NCBI RefSeq assembly: GCF_037892425.1
Contig: NZ_JBBKTT010000001.1
Coordinates: 2,356,001 to 2,420,000, forward strand
Source: Lacibacter sp. H375
GTDB taxonomy: Bacteria > Bacteroidota > Bacteroidia > Chitinophagales > Chitinophagaceae
Direction: 5' to 3'
Length of the DNA: 64,000 nucleotides
The position numbers and the translations under genes were made by a program. Shown here one piece after another: positions 16,855 to 25,596 of this stretch. Numbering within the stretch: position 1 is the first letter of the stretch; each line of letters begins with the position of its first letter. The notes beneath the pieces were generated by a model. It ran no database searches, had not been told where the DNA came from, and worked only from the letters and a program-made list of their open reading frames with translations.

Positions 16855-17619
16855 TCAGTTTAAACCAAGCAGGTCAGTGATCTGGACAGCCAGCAGATCA
16901 ATTATAAATACTGCAACGGAACTTACCACTACGGCTGAGTTAGCTGCACGTCCAACACCTTCTGTTCCTTTTTGTGCATGGTAACCTTTATAGCAACCGA
17001 TCATACCAATAGCAAACCCAAAGAAAAATGATTTGATAAAAGCGGGCATCACATCGCTGAATGCCAAACCATCAAACACCATTTTAAAAAACAATTGAAA
17101 ACTGGTAACACCTCTTATGTTTACACCAATATAGGAGCCGTATAACGCAATGGCATCACCTGCAATGACCAGCAGCGGCAACATGCATGTTGATGCAAGG
17201 ACTCTTGTAACCACTAAATATTTGTAAGGATTGGTGCCGCTGACTTCCATAGCATCGATCTGTTCAGTTACTTTCATGCTGCCCAGTTCTGCACCAATGC
17301 TGCTGCCAATCTTACCGGCAAAGATCAAGGCCGTTATAACAGGCCCTATTTCCCGTACAATTGCTATGCCTACCATTTCCGGTAGTTCAGTTGCAACGCC
17401 GTAATCGAGCAGGGCAGGACGAAGTTGCATGGTGAGTACAAGCCCCATAATAAAACCCGTAAGCCCCACAAGAGGAAATGATTTGTAACCGATCATGAAA
17501 CATTGTCGAACAAACTCAGTGAATTCAAAACGAGCCTGCATAGTTTGTCCAATGAACCTGAGGGAAAAACGACCAAGAAGGCCGGTTTCAACGAGCATCT
17601 TTTTCATTGTGGCAAACAT
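16855..17619 (-). CDS. mlaE: MlaE-type permease
   Basis: The 254-residue membrane protein has the MlaE/permease-E pattern. An amphipathic N-terminus leads into FPLVGLTGFIMGLVLTMQL, the conserved central EIGPVITALIFAGKIGSSIGAELG motif, then EQIDAMEVSGTNPYKYLVVTRVLA and further helices to residue 250. It is the membrane subunit of the Mla phospholipid transporter and the first gene of the operon with mlaF and mlaD. About 195 bases separate it from the upstream sensor gene on the same strand, so it probably has its own promoter. Confidence 0.93.
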   Translation of the reverse strand: MFATMKKMLVETGLLGRFSLRFIGQTMQARFEFTEFVRQCFMIGYKSFPLVGLTGFIMGLVLTMQLRPALLDYGVATELPEMVGIAIVREIGPVITALIFAGKIGSSIGAELGSMKVTEQIDAMEVSGTNPYKYLVVTRVLASTCMLPLLVIAGDAIALYGSYIGVNIRGVTSFQLFFKMVFDGLAFSDVMPAFIKSFFFGFAIGMIGCYKGYHAQKGTEGVGRAANSAVVVSSVAVFIIDLLAVQITDLLGLN

Positions 17620-17813
17620 GACTGATTTATATCAATACCAAATGTTGACAATAATCAGTTGCTGCCAAATGAAGACCGTCAGCCTTGCTTGTGACGCATA
17701 TCAGAAGCAAGACTGATTTTAAAACTAACCAGCATCTGCAAGGCCTTAAATTTTAGATGGGTATAATAATGGCAGGTGCATATTTATTAATGAGGTGTCT
17801 GATAGGTAGAATG

Positions 17814-20708
17814 CTAATCCTCTTTATGCAATTGAATCAAATAATCAAACAGGTTTGTTTCGGTACCTATGCCTAGTTTCTTGCGTAAACGGTAACGGCT
17901 GATCTCTACACCACGTACAGAAATATTCATCAGCTGTGCAATTTCTTTGGTGCTTAAATTCATGCGCAGGTAAGCGCATAGTTTTATTTCATTGCTGGTA
18001 ATGGATGGATGTGTTTCTTTTAAGCTTACAATAAAATCACTGTGTACTTTATCAAAGTGCTTGGTGAAGTTTTCCCATTCTTTATCCATGTTATCATCTT
18101 CACCTAATGATTTCATCATCTTCTTCAATTCACTAACAGCTTGTGGGTTGTCTGATACTTTCATCACATGCGCCAACTCTGCTTTTATCTTAGTGAGTAG
18201 TTCACCTTTCTTTACAAGGTGCATGGCAGAAGAGGCAAGCTCAGAGTTTTTAAAGTTGATCTCTACTTCCAGTTTTTCATTGCGCAACGTTACTAATTCA
18301 CTTTCTGTTTTACTCCGCTCCAGTTCGTAGATATATTGTAAACGTTTTTGTTCTTCATCATGTTTGGCTTGTTGTTCCTTAAACTTTTTCTGTTGCCATT
18401 TAAACAATGCATACACACCTGCACCAAATAAAAGCAAGTAAAAAAGATAGGCCCACACTGTTTGATACCAGGGCGGCAGCATCTCAAACGCATATACAGC
18501 GGCTTCCGATTCGTTGCCAAGATTATTCCGCACTTTTACTTCAAAGCTATAGCTGCCTGCAGGCAGGTTGGTGTATTCTTTTTCTGTACGCTTACTCCAT
18601 TCGCTCCAGTTGTTATCAAAACCATTCAAGCGAAAACTGTATTCTAGATTTGATTGCAAACCAAACAATGGTGAAGCAAAATCGAAACGGATCGTTTTCC
18701 AACTGTTGGCTACGCTATGCACATCAGTTTTTTCCTGCAACTGTTTTTCATTTATAGCTTTGAAGTAGCCGCCAAACAAAAGACTATCGGTTTGGTTGAT
18801 AATCCTTACAGCACGTATCTGCACTTGCAGGTTGGTGGCTGTTTGTTTATACTTCTCATAATTGATATGATAAAATCCTTTTTCACCACCAAGAAAAATA
18901 TTTTGTTCATTCACTGCATACAAAAATTCAAAGCCACTTAACATTTTTGTGTTCAGCTCAGGTAAATAAATTACAGCAGGTTCTTTTCCGGACAAATCAA
19001 TTACGCCTAACGTTTTTTCGTGTATGAACCAAACATTGCCGGTAGCATCTTCTTTCAGGTAACGCACACTTTGATTACCGATTATCTTTTGATAAAAAGC
19101 AGAAGGCGCAAACTTTTTTGATTTTTGATCAAACACATATACACCCTTCTCAGTTGCAACAACAACTTCATTCTTTACTTTATAAACATGATTATTCAGA
19201 ATAGAAGGCAGACCATGTTGATTGGTATAAGTGGTTATGCTATACTTCCCATCTCCTGATTGAACAAGCTCATACACACCATGGTAAGGATGCGATATCC
19301 AGATATGATCATTTTCATCGATTGTCACAAACCTTGACGATTCGGTAAAACTTGGTACTGCTCCCGCTGAAGTAAACTGACCGTTGTTGAAATTGAAGAA
19401 CTGAAGATTCTTATATGTACCTGAAACAATTTTCTGCGCCGGAAAAGTGGAAGAAAGCGGAACGAAATTCCAAAACCCTGCATCGTTTGAAAAAGGAACG
19501 GCTGTATTATCCTTGATGAGGAATGCACCTTCATGATGACCGAGCAAGAGTCGGTTGTTAATCTCTGCCATACCCCAGGTTTGCCCCTTAGTATTATTTA
19601 CCGGTTGAAAACTTCCTTTACTGAAACTGAGATCACTCATTTGTTGCAGACCAACACTAAATAATCCATTTGATGTGCCAGTGTAAAGCCTGTTATTATA
19701 AATGATAGCGGTATAGCCCGAGCCATCCTGTCCGAATGGAGTAATATGTTTAATGGCGCTGTTGTACGCAATAAAATCCACACCATTATCAAGCCCCAGC
19801 CAGAGATTGCGTTGGTTGTCGAGAAATATGCTGAGGACATTGTTATTCTGTAATCCTTCGGTTTTCGAAAAGGTTTGAATAATGTTCCCTTTCAGATCAA
19901 TGATGTAAACGCCACTGTTGTTTGTAGCCAATGCCATCCACTCCTTATTAATAGGAGTAGTTGAATAGATCCGTTCACTTTGAAACAGGCTGTTATTAGG
20001 CGAAACAAGTTTAGAGAGAGTATTGCCGGTAAAATGAAAGATGCCATTCTTAAGAGTGGTGATCAAAATGCTGTCTTTACCGGCAGGAAGAATACCTGTA
20101 ACGGGATCATTCGGCAACGGGCCACCGGTTACTGGTATGGTTGACATTACATTATTCTCAAACTGGAGCAAACCATTTACAAAATCGTGTGCAAAGAGCC
20201 GGTCGTTGCAAACACCCATATACGACCATTCAGAAACAGCCCTAAATGTTGCGACGGCCTGGTTGCTGAACTTGAAGATTTTGGTAGATGTACGGAAGAA
20301 CACATCCTTTTTGTAAGCAACAATATCCCACACATCGCCAAAGGATTTGTCTCTTTCGGGGATAAACTCATTTAGCGGATAATAGATCAACCGTCCATTG
20401 GCTGCGGGGGCAAAATACCCAAGCTCGTCTTGCCCGCCTACGTATATTTTATTATCGGTACCGATCTCTACTGACCGTACTATGGTGCGATTGGGTAGTG
20501 GGAAAAGCGTCCAATACCTGCCATCAAAACTTAATAAACCTTCATTGTTGGCTATATAGATGATGCCATTCTTGTCCTGCTTAATATCCCAGTTCTGCAA
20601 CCCTGCAGCATACGATTGTTTGGAGTAATTGATTACATCAGGCAGGCCAATTGTGTTTTGGCCCAAGCTTGTTAAAGGAAAAAGAAAGAAGAGAAGCAAA
20701 TTCTTCAT
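17814..20708 (-). CDS. Membrane-spanning beta-propeller sensor with C-terminal LuxR-type HTH
   Basis: The 964-residue protein begins with a signal peptide (1-16). About 14 two-component-regulator-propeller-like repeats follow (FLDNQRNLWLGLDNGVDFI and similar), predicted to form a periplasmic beta-propeller. Next come a Y_Y_Y domain (about 680-760: SFRLNGFDNNWSEWSKR), a membrane helix (about 768-786, WAYLFYLLLFGAGVYALF), a coiled coil and a LuxR/GerE-type HTH (about 900-950: NLSTKEIAQLMNISVRGVEISRYRLRKKL). No kinase or receiver domain is present, so sensing and DNA binding are in one chain. It is divergent from susC and presumably activates the glucan locus when oligosaccharide binds outside. 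Confidence 0.9.
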   Translation of the reverse strand: MKNLLLFFLFPLTSLGQNTIGLPDVINYSKQSYAAGLQNWDIKQDKNGIIYIANNEGLLSFDGRYWTLFPLPNRTIVRSVEIGTDNKIYVGGQDELGYFAPAANGRLIYYPLNEFIPERDKSFGDVWDIVAYKKDVFFRTSTKIFKFSNQAVATFRAVSEWSYMGVCNDRLFAHDFVNGLLQFENNVMSTIPVTGGPLPNDPVTGILPAGKDSILITTLKNGIFHFTGNTLSKLVSPNNSLFQSERIYSTTPINKEWMALATNNSGVYIIDLKGNIIQTFSKTEGLQNNNVLSIFLDNQRNLWLGLDNGVDFIAYNSAIKHITPFGQDGSGYTAIIYNNRLYTGTSNGLFSVGLQQMSDLSFSKGSFQPVNNTKGQTWGMAEINNRLLLGHHEGAFLIKDNTAVPFSNDAGFWNFVPLSSTFPAQKIVSGTYKNLQFFNFNNGQFTSAGAVPSFTESSRFVTIDENDHIWISHPYHGVYELVQSGDGKYSITTYTNQHGLPSILNNHVYKVKNEVVVATEKGVYVFDQKSKKFAPSAFYQKIIGNQSVRYLKEDATGNVWFIHEKTLGVIDLSGKEPAVIYLPELNTKMLSGFEFLYAVNEQNIFLGGEKGFYHINYEKYKQTATNLQVQIRAVRIINQTDSLLFGGYFKAINEKQLQEKTDVHSVANSWKTIRFDFASPLFGLQSNLEYSFRLNGFDNNWSEWSKRTEKEYTNLPAGSYSFEVKVRNNLGNESEAAVYAFEMLPPWYQTVWAYLFYLLLFGAGVYALFKWQQKKFKEQQAKHDEEQKRLQYIYELERSKTESELVTLRNEKLEVEINFKNSELASSAMHLVKKGELLTKIKAELAHVMKVSDNPQAVSELKKMMKSLGEDDNMDKEWENFTKHFDKVHSDFIVSLKETHPSITSNEIKLCAYLRMNLSTKEIAQLMNISVRGVEISRYRLRKKLGIGTETNLFDYLIQLHKED

Positions 20709-20751
20709 CAGCAGGCATCGTAATTAGAAAGTGAATGTAAAGAAATTTTGC

Positions 20752-20815
20752 TGATGTAGTATTGATGTAGTATAAATCAATTGATAATCAATTTATTGAA
20801 TTTTCTGATGTAGTA
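20752..20815 (+). repeat. Three direct copies of TGATGTAGTA in the susC upstream region
   Basis: Perfect copies lie at 20752-20761, 20763-20772 and 20806-20815. Starts are 11 and 43 bases apart, near one and four helical turns, so all copies face roughly the same side of the DNA. They lie between the divergent sensor and susC genes, upstream of the susC -33/-7 boxes. They are candidates for the binding site of the LuxR-type HTH sensor. Confidence 0.6.
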
Positions 20816-20836
20816 ATGATGAGGCATATTATTTCA

Positions 20837-20865
20837 TTGCTGTAGAGGTTGAGAATAACTTTAGC
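20837..20865 (+). promoter_or_regulatory. Probable susC promoter
   Basis: TTG at 20837-20839, 16 bases, then TAACTTTAG at 20856-20864. This approximates the Bacteroidota -33/-7 pattern TTTG...TAnnTTTG. It lies about 46 bases upstream of the susC ATG and just after the third TGATGTAGTA copy, as expected for an activated promoter. Confidence 0.5.
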
Positions 20866-20910
20866 TTCTCAATTCCCCATCGATTATTTAATAACTAAAA
20901 CGATTGCTTT

Positions 20911-23900
20911 ATGAAATGTAAGTACACAATTCTGTGTCTTGTAGTTTTCCTCGGCATTTTTTTGCAGCAGTCTTTCGCACAGAGTTTATCTGTTTCCGGA
21001 AGCGTAAAAAACAAAGCAACGGGTGAGCCATTAGTTGGCGCAACCGTGCAGGTAGTTGGTTCATCAAATTCCACGTTTACCGATGCCACTGGCCGTTTCA
21101 CAATTTCTGCTTCCCGTGGTGCTGTACTGCTGATTACCTACACCGGGCTGGCCGATTTCCGTTACACTGTAACTGGTTCCGGCACTGCCGATATCCAACT
21201 TGAAGAAAGTTCCTCTGCCAGCCTTGGCGAGGTAGTGGTAGTGGGTTACGGTACTCAGCGGGTAACAAAAGTTTCAGGTGCCATCTCTACTGTGAAGGCT
21301 GCTGATATCGAAAAATTGAAACCAGTGCGTACTGAAGAAGCCTTACAAGGTCGTGCTTCGGGCGTAAGTGTTATTCAAAGTGGTTCCCCAGGTTCGAAGC
21401 CAACGGTGCTTATCCGTGGTATTCCTTCGTTCTCCGGTGTTGACCCCACTGTTATTATTGACGGTGTTCCCCAAACATTAACCGATTTTAATTCCATTAA
21501 CCCGGCCGATATTGAATCAATCAATGTATTGAAGGATGCATCGGCAACGGCTATTTATGGTGTAAAAGGTGGTAACGGTGTTATCGTTGTTACAACCAAA
21601 GGTGGTCGCAAAAACCAAAAGGCAGATATCACTTTAAGCACCAACTATGGCGTGCAGCAGGTAATGAATACCATTGGTGTATTAAACGCCACAGAATATG
21701 GCGCCATGCTGAATGAGGGTAGTGTAACAGCAGGTGGCAGCCCCATCTTCCCCAACCTTTCAACGCTTGGTGTTGGCACCAACTGGCAAAACGAAGTATT
21801 TAAAAATGCTACTTTCCAAACGCACAACATTGCTGCAAGAGGTGGAAGCGATAAAATGACTTACTTCTTGTCTGCTGCGTTCCTGAACCAGGGTGGTATT
21901 GTTGGTGGAAATGACAAATCGAGATTTAACCGTGGCAACTTTACCGCCAATCTTAGTTTTGATCTCACCAAAAAATTAAAATTCTTTTTAAATACAACAG
22001 CAGTTCTGCTCGACAGCAGAGGTGTGCAGGAAAATTCATTCAACAGCGTGTTAGGCAGTGCGTTGAATTTTGATCCAACTGTTCCGGTCTTAAACACTGT
22101 ACCAAATACAGTTGGTAAATATGGTTTCAGTAACCTGTTGTTGTCGGAAATATTTAACCCACTTACAAAACTGGATAATACGTATAACAAGAACATAGGT
22201 ACAAAACTGTACGGCAAGTTTGAGATGCAATATACCATCATCAAAGGGCTTTCTGTAAGCAGCCGTTTTGGTTATACAAAGTACGACGGTAATGCAAAAA
22301 GCTTTAATCCATTAGTGTTTTATGGCCCATTGAATGTGGAGAACAGTATGGATGCCAGCGGTGCAAAAATAGCCGGACGTTTCAACAGTGTCTCACACGA
22401 AAAATCGAGCAACTTTAATTACACCTGGGAAACCTATGGTAATTATAATTTCGAAATTAATAACAAACATAATTTTGAAACAGTAGCAGGTTTTTCACTC
22501 GCAAAAATTTCAGGTAATGCAGCAGGTGCAAGCCGCCAGGACGTACCATTTAACTCATGGGACTTTGCTGACTTCACCGCAGCTACAGGAAATAATAACG
22601 CAACAAACAGCAATGCACTCAGTGGTTACTATTACCAGTATTTCAGAAAGAATATTTCTTATTTTACCCGTTTGAATTATGATTATGAGAACAAATATTT
22701 AGCATCGTTTACTGCACGAAGAGATGGTTCGTATGCTTTTGGTACAGATAATAAGTTTGCTAATTTCTTATCAGGCTCTCTCGGCTGGGTTGTAACAAAT
22801 GAAGACTTCTTTAAATCTTCTTTTATTGATTATCTGAAAGTGCGTGGAAGTTATGGTTCAGTAGGTAATGAAAATGTAAACCCACAAGCAGTACGTATTG
22901 TTACCGGCGGCGTAAACACCGGTTATGGACCAACAGCAAACAGCAATGGTTACACATTTGGTGACGTGCCTTATAATGGCTCTACTGTTGGTACCGCTGC
23001 TAACCCCGGCTTGCGTTGGGAAAATCAATTACAGATGAATGTTGGATTTGATCTTACGTTCTACAAAAAGAAATTCTCTATTACTGCTGATTATTTTGAG
23101 AAGAAAGTGGATGGTTTATTATTTACACCCTCTATTTCTTTATACCTCGGCACACTTGAAGCGCCGGTTGCGAATATTGGTTCAACTTCAAGCAAAGGTG
23201 TAGATCTTACATTGGGTTATAATGAAACGATCGGTAAAGATTTCAGACTCACTACTTCGTTAAATTTTACTACATCACGTAACGTTGTAACTGCAACCAA
23301 TGATGATGGTACCGCAAGAATTCCCGGAGGATTTTATTTCAACGGTCAATCACAATCGGTAACTGTTTTTGAAAAAGGACAAACCCCCGGTTATTTCTAT
23401 GGTTACAAAACCAATGGATTGTTCCAAACCTTTGATGAAATTTCGAAAGCTCCAACACAGGCAGGTGCACAACCGGGTGATATCCGTTTTGTAGATGTAA
23501 ATGGTGATGGCAAAATCAACGCCGATGATCAAACCAAGATTGGTGATCCGTTCCCCGAATTTACAATGGGTTGGAACCTTGGTCTTGAATACAAAAATTT
23601 CGACTTTAATATGTTTACCTATGCTTCGGTTGGTAACGAGGTGTACAGGGCTTATGAGCGTAATGCAAACTTCAGTAACAAATCAAGAGATGTATTAGGC
23701 CGCTGGACAGGTGCAGGCACTACAAATGATGTGCGTACCCCACGTTACTCATTTACTGATGCCAACAGCAACATCCGTGTATCAGAACGTTATGTAGAAG
23801 ACGGATCGTTTGTAAAAATCAAAAACCTGTTATTAGGTTATACATTCCCTGAAGCAGCTACCAGGAAAGTGTTCAGCCGTGTGCGTATTTATGTGCAGGT

Positions 23901-24036
23901 GCGTAATGCATTCACCTTTACCAAGTACACCGGTTTCGATCCTGAGATAGCAGGTGGTATTCTTGATACAGGTGTTGATCGTGGGGCATATCCACAGGCA
24001 AGAACCTATTCAGTTGGTCTTGATATCAAATTATAA
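20911..24036 (+). CDS. susC: SusC-like TonB-linked outer-membrane importer
   Basis: The 1041-residue protein has a signal peptide (1-23, cleaved after SFAQ), a carboxypeptidase-D-regulatory-like domain (about 26-105), the SusC signature GEVVVVGYGTQ (around 110), a TonB plug (about 115-240, with VLKDASATAIYG and GVIVVTTKGG), and a 22-strand barrel to the end with the terminal VGLDIKL strand. It imports oligosaccharides, powered by TonB-ExbBD. It is the first gene of the operon with susD 22 bases downstream. Neighbouring enzymes point to a beta-1,3- or mixed-linkage glucan substrate. Confidence 0.96.
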   Translation: MKCKYTILCLVVFLGIFLQQSFAQSLSVSGSVKNKATGEPLVGATVQVVGSSNSTFTDATGRFTISASRGAVLLITYTGLADFRYTVTGSGTADIQLEESSSASLGEVVVVGYGTQRVTKVSGAISTVKAADIEKLKPVRTEEALQGRASGVSVIQSGSPGSKPTVLIRGIPSFSGVDPTVIIDGVPQTLTDFNSINPADIESINVLKDASATAIYGVKGGNGVIVVTTKGGRKNQKADITLSTNYGVQQVMNTIGVLNATEYGAMLNEGSVTAGGSPIFPNLSTLGVGTNWQNEVFKNATFQTHNIAARGGSDKMTYFLSAAFLNQGGIVGGNDKSRFNRGNFTANLSFDLTKKLKFFLNTTAVLLDSRGVQENSFNSVLGSALNFDPTVPVLNTVPNTVGKYGFSNLLLSEIFNPLTKLDNTYNKNIGTKLYGKFEMQYTIIKGLSVSSRFGYTKYDGNAKSFNPLVFYGPLNVENSMDASGAKIAGRFNSVSHEKSSNFNYTWETYGNYNFEINNKHNFETVAGFSLAKISGNAAGASRQDVPFNSWDFADFTAATGNNNATNSNALSGYYYQYFRKNISYFTRLNYDYENKYLASFTARRDGSYAFGTDNKFANFLSGSLGWVVTNEDFFKSSFIDYLKVRGSYGSVGNENVNPQAVRIVTGGVNTGYGPTANSNGYTFGDVPYNGSTVGTAANPGLRWENQLQMNVGFDLTFYKKKFSITADYFEKKVDGLLFTPSISLYLGTLEAPVANIGSTSSKGVDLTLGYNETIGKDFRLTTSLNFTTSRNVVTATNDDGTARIPGGFYFNGQSQSVTVFEKGQTPGYFYGYKTNGLFQTFDEISKAPTQAGAQPGDIRFVDVNGDGKINADDQTKIGDPFPEFTMGWNLGLEYKNFDFNMFTYASVGNEVYRAYERNANFSNKSRDVLGRWTGAGTTNDVRTPRYSFTDANSNIRVSERYVEDGSFVKIKNLLLGYTFPEAATRKVFSRVRIYVQVRNAFTFTKYTGFDPEIAGGILDTGVDRGAYPQARTYSVGLDIKL

Positions 24037-24058
24037 GTATTCATAAAAAATAGTTGAA

Positions 24059-25570
24059 ATGAAAAAAATTACAATAAAAATTGCAAGCTTATTTCTGCTG
24101 ATTGCATTGCTTGCCTCCTGTAAAAAATGGGTTGATTATGATCCGAAGGATGACTTCCTTGTAACTGAGGGAGCCTACCTGGCATCAGAAACCGATTACC
24201 GTACAATGGCGGTGAGTGTGTATTCTCCTTTGCAATGGATTAACCAGGTAGTACCCATCGGCGATATTGCTTCTGATAATGCAGTGAGCGGTGGCGAAAA
24301 TGCATCCGATGTATTATCGCTTCAGCAAATTGATGATTATACGCATACACCTGTTAATTCAACATTGACAGACATCTGGCAATCGGCTTATGAAGGTATT
24401 AACCGAGCCAATTACATGACGCAGTACAAAGCAAAAAATATAGCCGGCAATACAATTGACTTTCCGGGTAAAGAAGCCCTTTACGGTGAAGTACTTTTTT
24501 GCCGAGCCTACTATTACTTCACCTTAGTGAAAATGTTTGGTGATGTTCCTTTGTTCGTTCAGAAACGTTTAACGCTTGCTGAAAGTAAAACATTACAACG
24601 CTCACCCAAGGCAGATGTTTACAAACAAATTGAAGCCGACCTTACTGCCGCTGTTGCCGTATTACCTGCAATACAGGCGCAAAAGGGTCGCATTACAAAA
24701 TATGCGGCACAGGCGTTACTTGGTAAAGTTTTTATCTATCAAAACAAGTTTGATGCAGCAGCACCAATACTCGAAAGTATTATTACTGCTAATGCTTTTT
24801 CTCTTGTTCCAAACTTTGCATCAATGTATCTGGCAAGTGGTGAGAACGGTCCTGAATCTGTATTTGAAATTCAGTACTCAAACACATCACCTTATTACAA
24901 CTGGGGCGGTGCAACAAGAGGCCAGGGTAACTATGCCGTGCAACAAAATGGTGTGCGTGGTTTAAATGGCTCAAGCGCTATGCCCTATGCTGCCGGCTGG
25001 AGTACCAATCTTCCAACCCAAAATTTAGCGAATGCTTATGCAGCAGGCGATCAACGTAAAGCAGCAACAGTGTTGGATATTGAAGCTTATAAAAATGCCA
25101 ACCCCGCTTTTAATATTACTTACCAGGTTGCACCTTACAAGAATACGGGTTTATACAACCAGAAGTATTTACCACGTAAAGGTGAAACAAGTGGTCAGTT
25201 GGAATTAAACTACACCAACAATTTCCGCATCATCAGGTATGCAGAAGTATTGTTACTGGCTGCTGAAGCTTTCAACCGCTCTTCAACTCCAAATGATACA
25301 AAAGCACAAACTTATCTTAACCTTGTTCGCCGTCGTGCATTTAATGATAACCTGCATGATGTAACAGCAACGGGCACTGCATTGCGCCAGGCAATCTGGG
25401 ATGAACGCAGATTGGAGCTGGGTATGGAAGGCGATCGCTTTTTTGATCTTGTACGCACAGGACAAGCCGCAACAAAGCTCACCGGGTTTGTTACGGGTAA
25501 ACATGAAGTATTTCCTATTCCGCAAAGAGAAAGGGATATATCAGGTATCACCCAAAATAATAATTACTAA
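24059..25570 (+). CDS. susD: SusD/RagB-like surface glycan-binding lipoprotein
   Basis: The 503-residue lipoprotein has a signal ending LLASC (lipidated Cys near 21). The SusD N-terminal part contains the TPR-like helices (DIWQSAYEGINRANYM; EALYGEVLFCRAYYYFTLVKMFGDVPL). The C-terminal RagB/SusD segment ends with WDERRLELGMEGDRFFDLVRTGQA and the usual FPIPQRERDIS tail. It caps the SusC pore and captures glucan at the surface. Position directly after susC and 26 bases before the next lipoprotein gene supports one operon. Confidence 0.96.
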   Translation: MKKITIKIASLFLLIALLASCKKWVDYDPKDDFLVTEGAYLASETDYRTMAVSVYSPLQWINQVVPIGDIASDNAVSGGENASDVLSLQQIDDYTHTPVNSTLTDIWQSAYEGINRANYMTQYKAKNIAGNTIDFPGKEALYGEVLFCRAYYYFTLVKMFGDVPLFVQKRLTLAESKTLQRSPKADVYKQIEADLTAAVAVLPAIQAQKGRITKYAAQALLGKVFIYQNKFDAAAPILESIITANAFSLVPNFASMYLASGENGPESVFEIQYSNTSPYYNWGGATRGQGNYAVQQNGVRGLNGSSAMPYAAGWSTNLPTQNLANAYAAGDQRKAATVLDIEAYKNANPAFNITYQVAPYKNTGLYNQKYLPRKGETSGQLELNYTNNFRIIRYAEVLLLAAEAFNRSSTPNDTKAQTYLNLVRRRAFNDNLHDVTATGTALRQAIWDERRLELGMEGDRFFDLVRTGQAATKLTGFVTGKHEVFPIPQRERDISGITQNNNY

Positions 25571-25596
25571 TTCCAACACATTAAAAACTGAAAATC

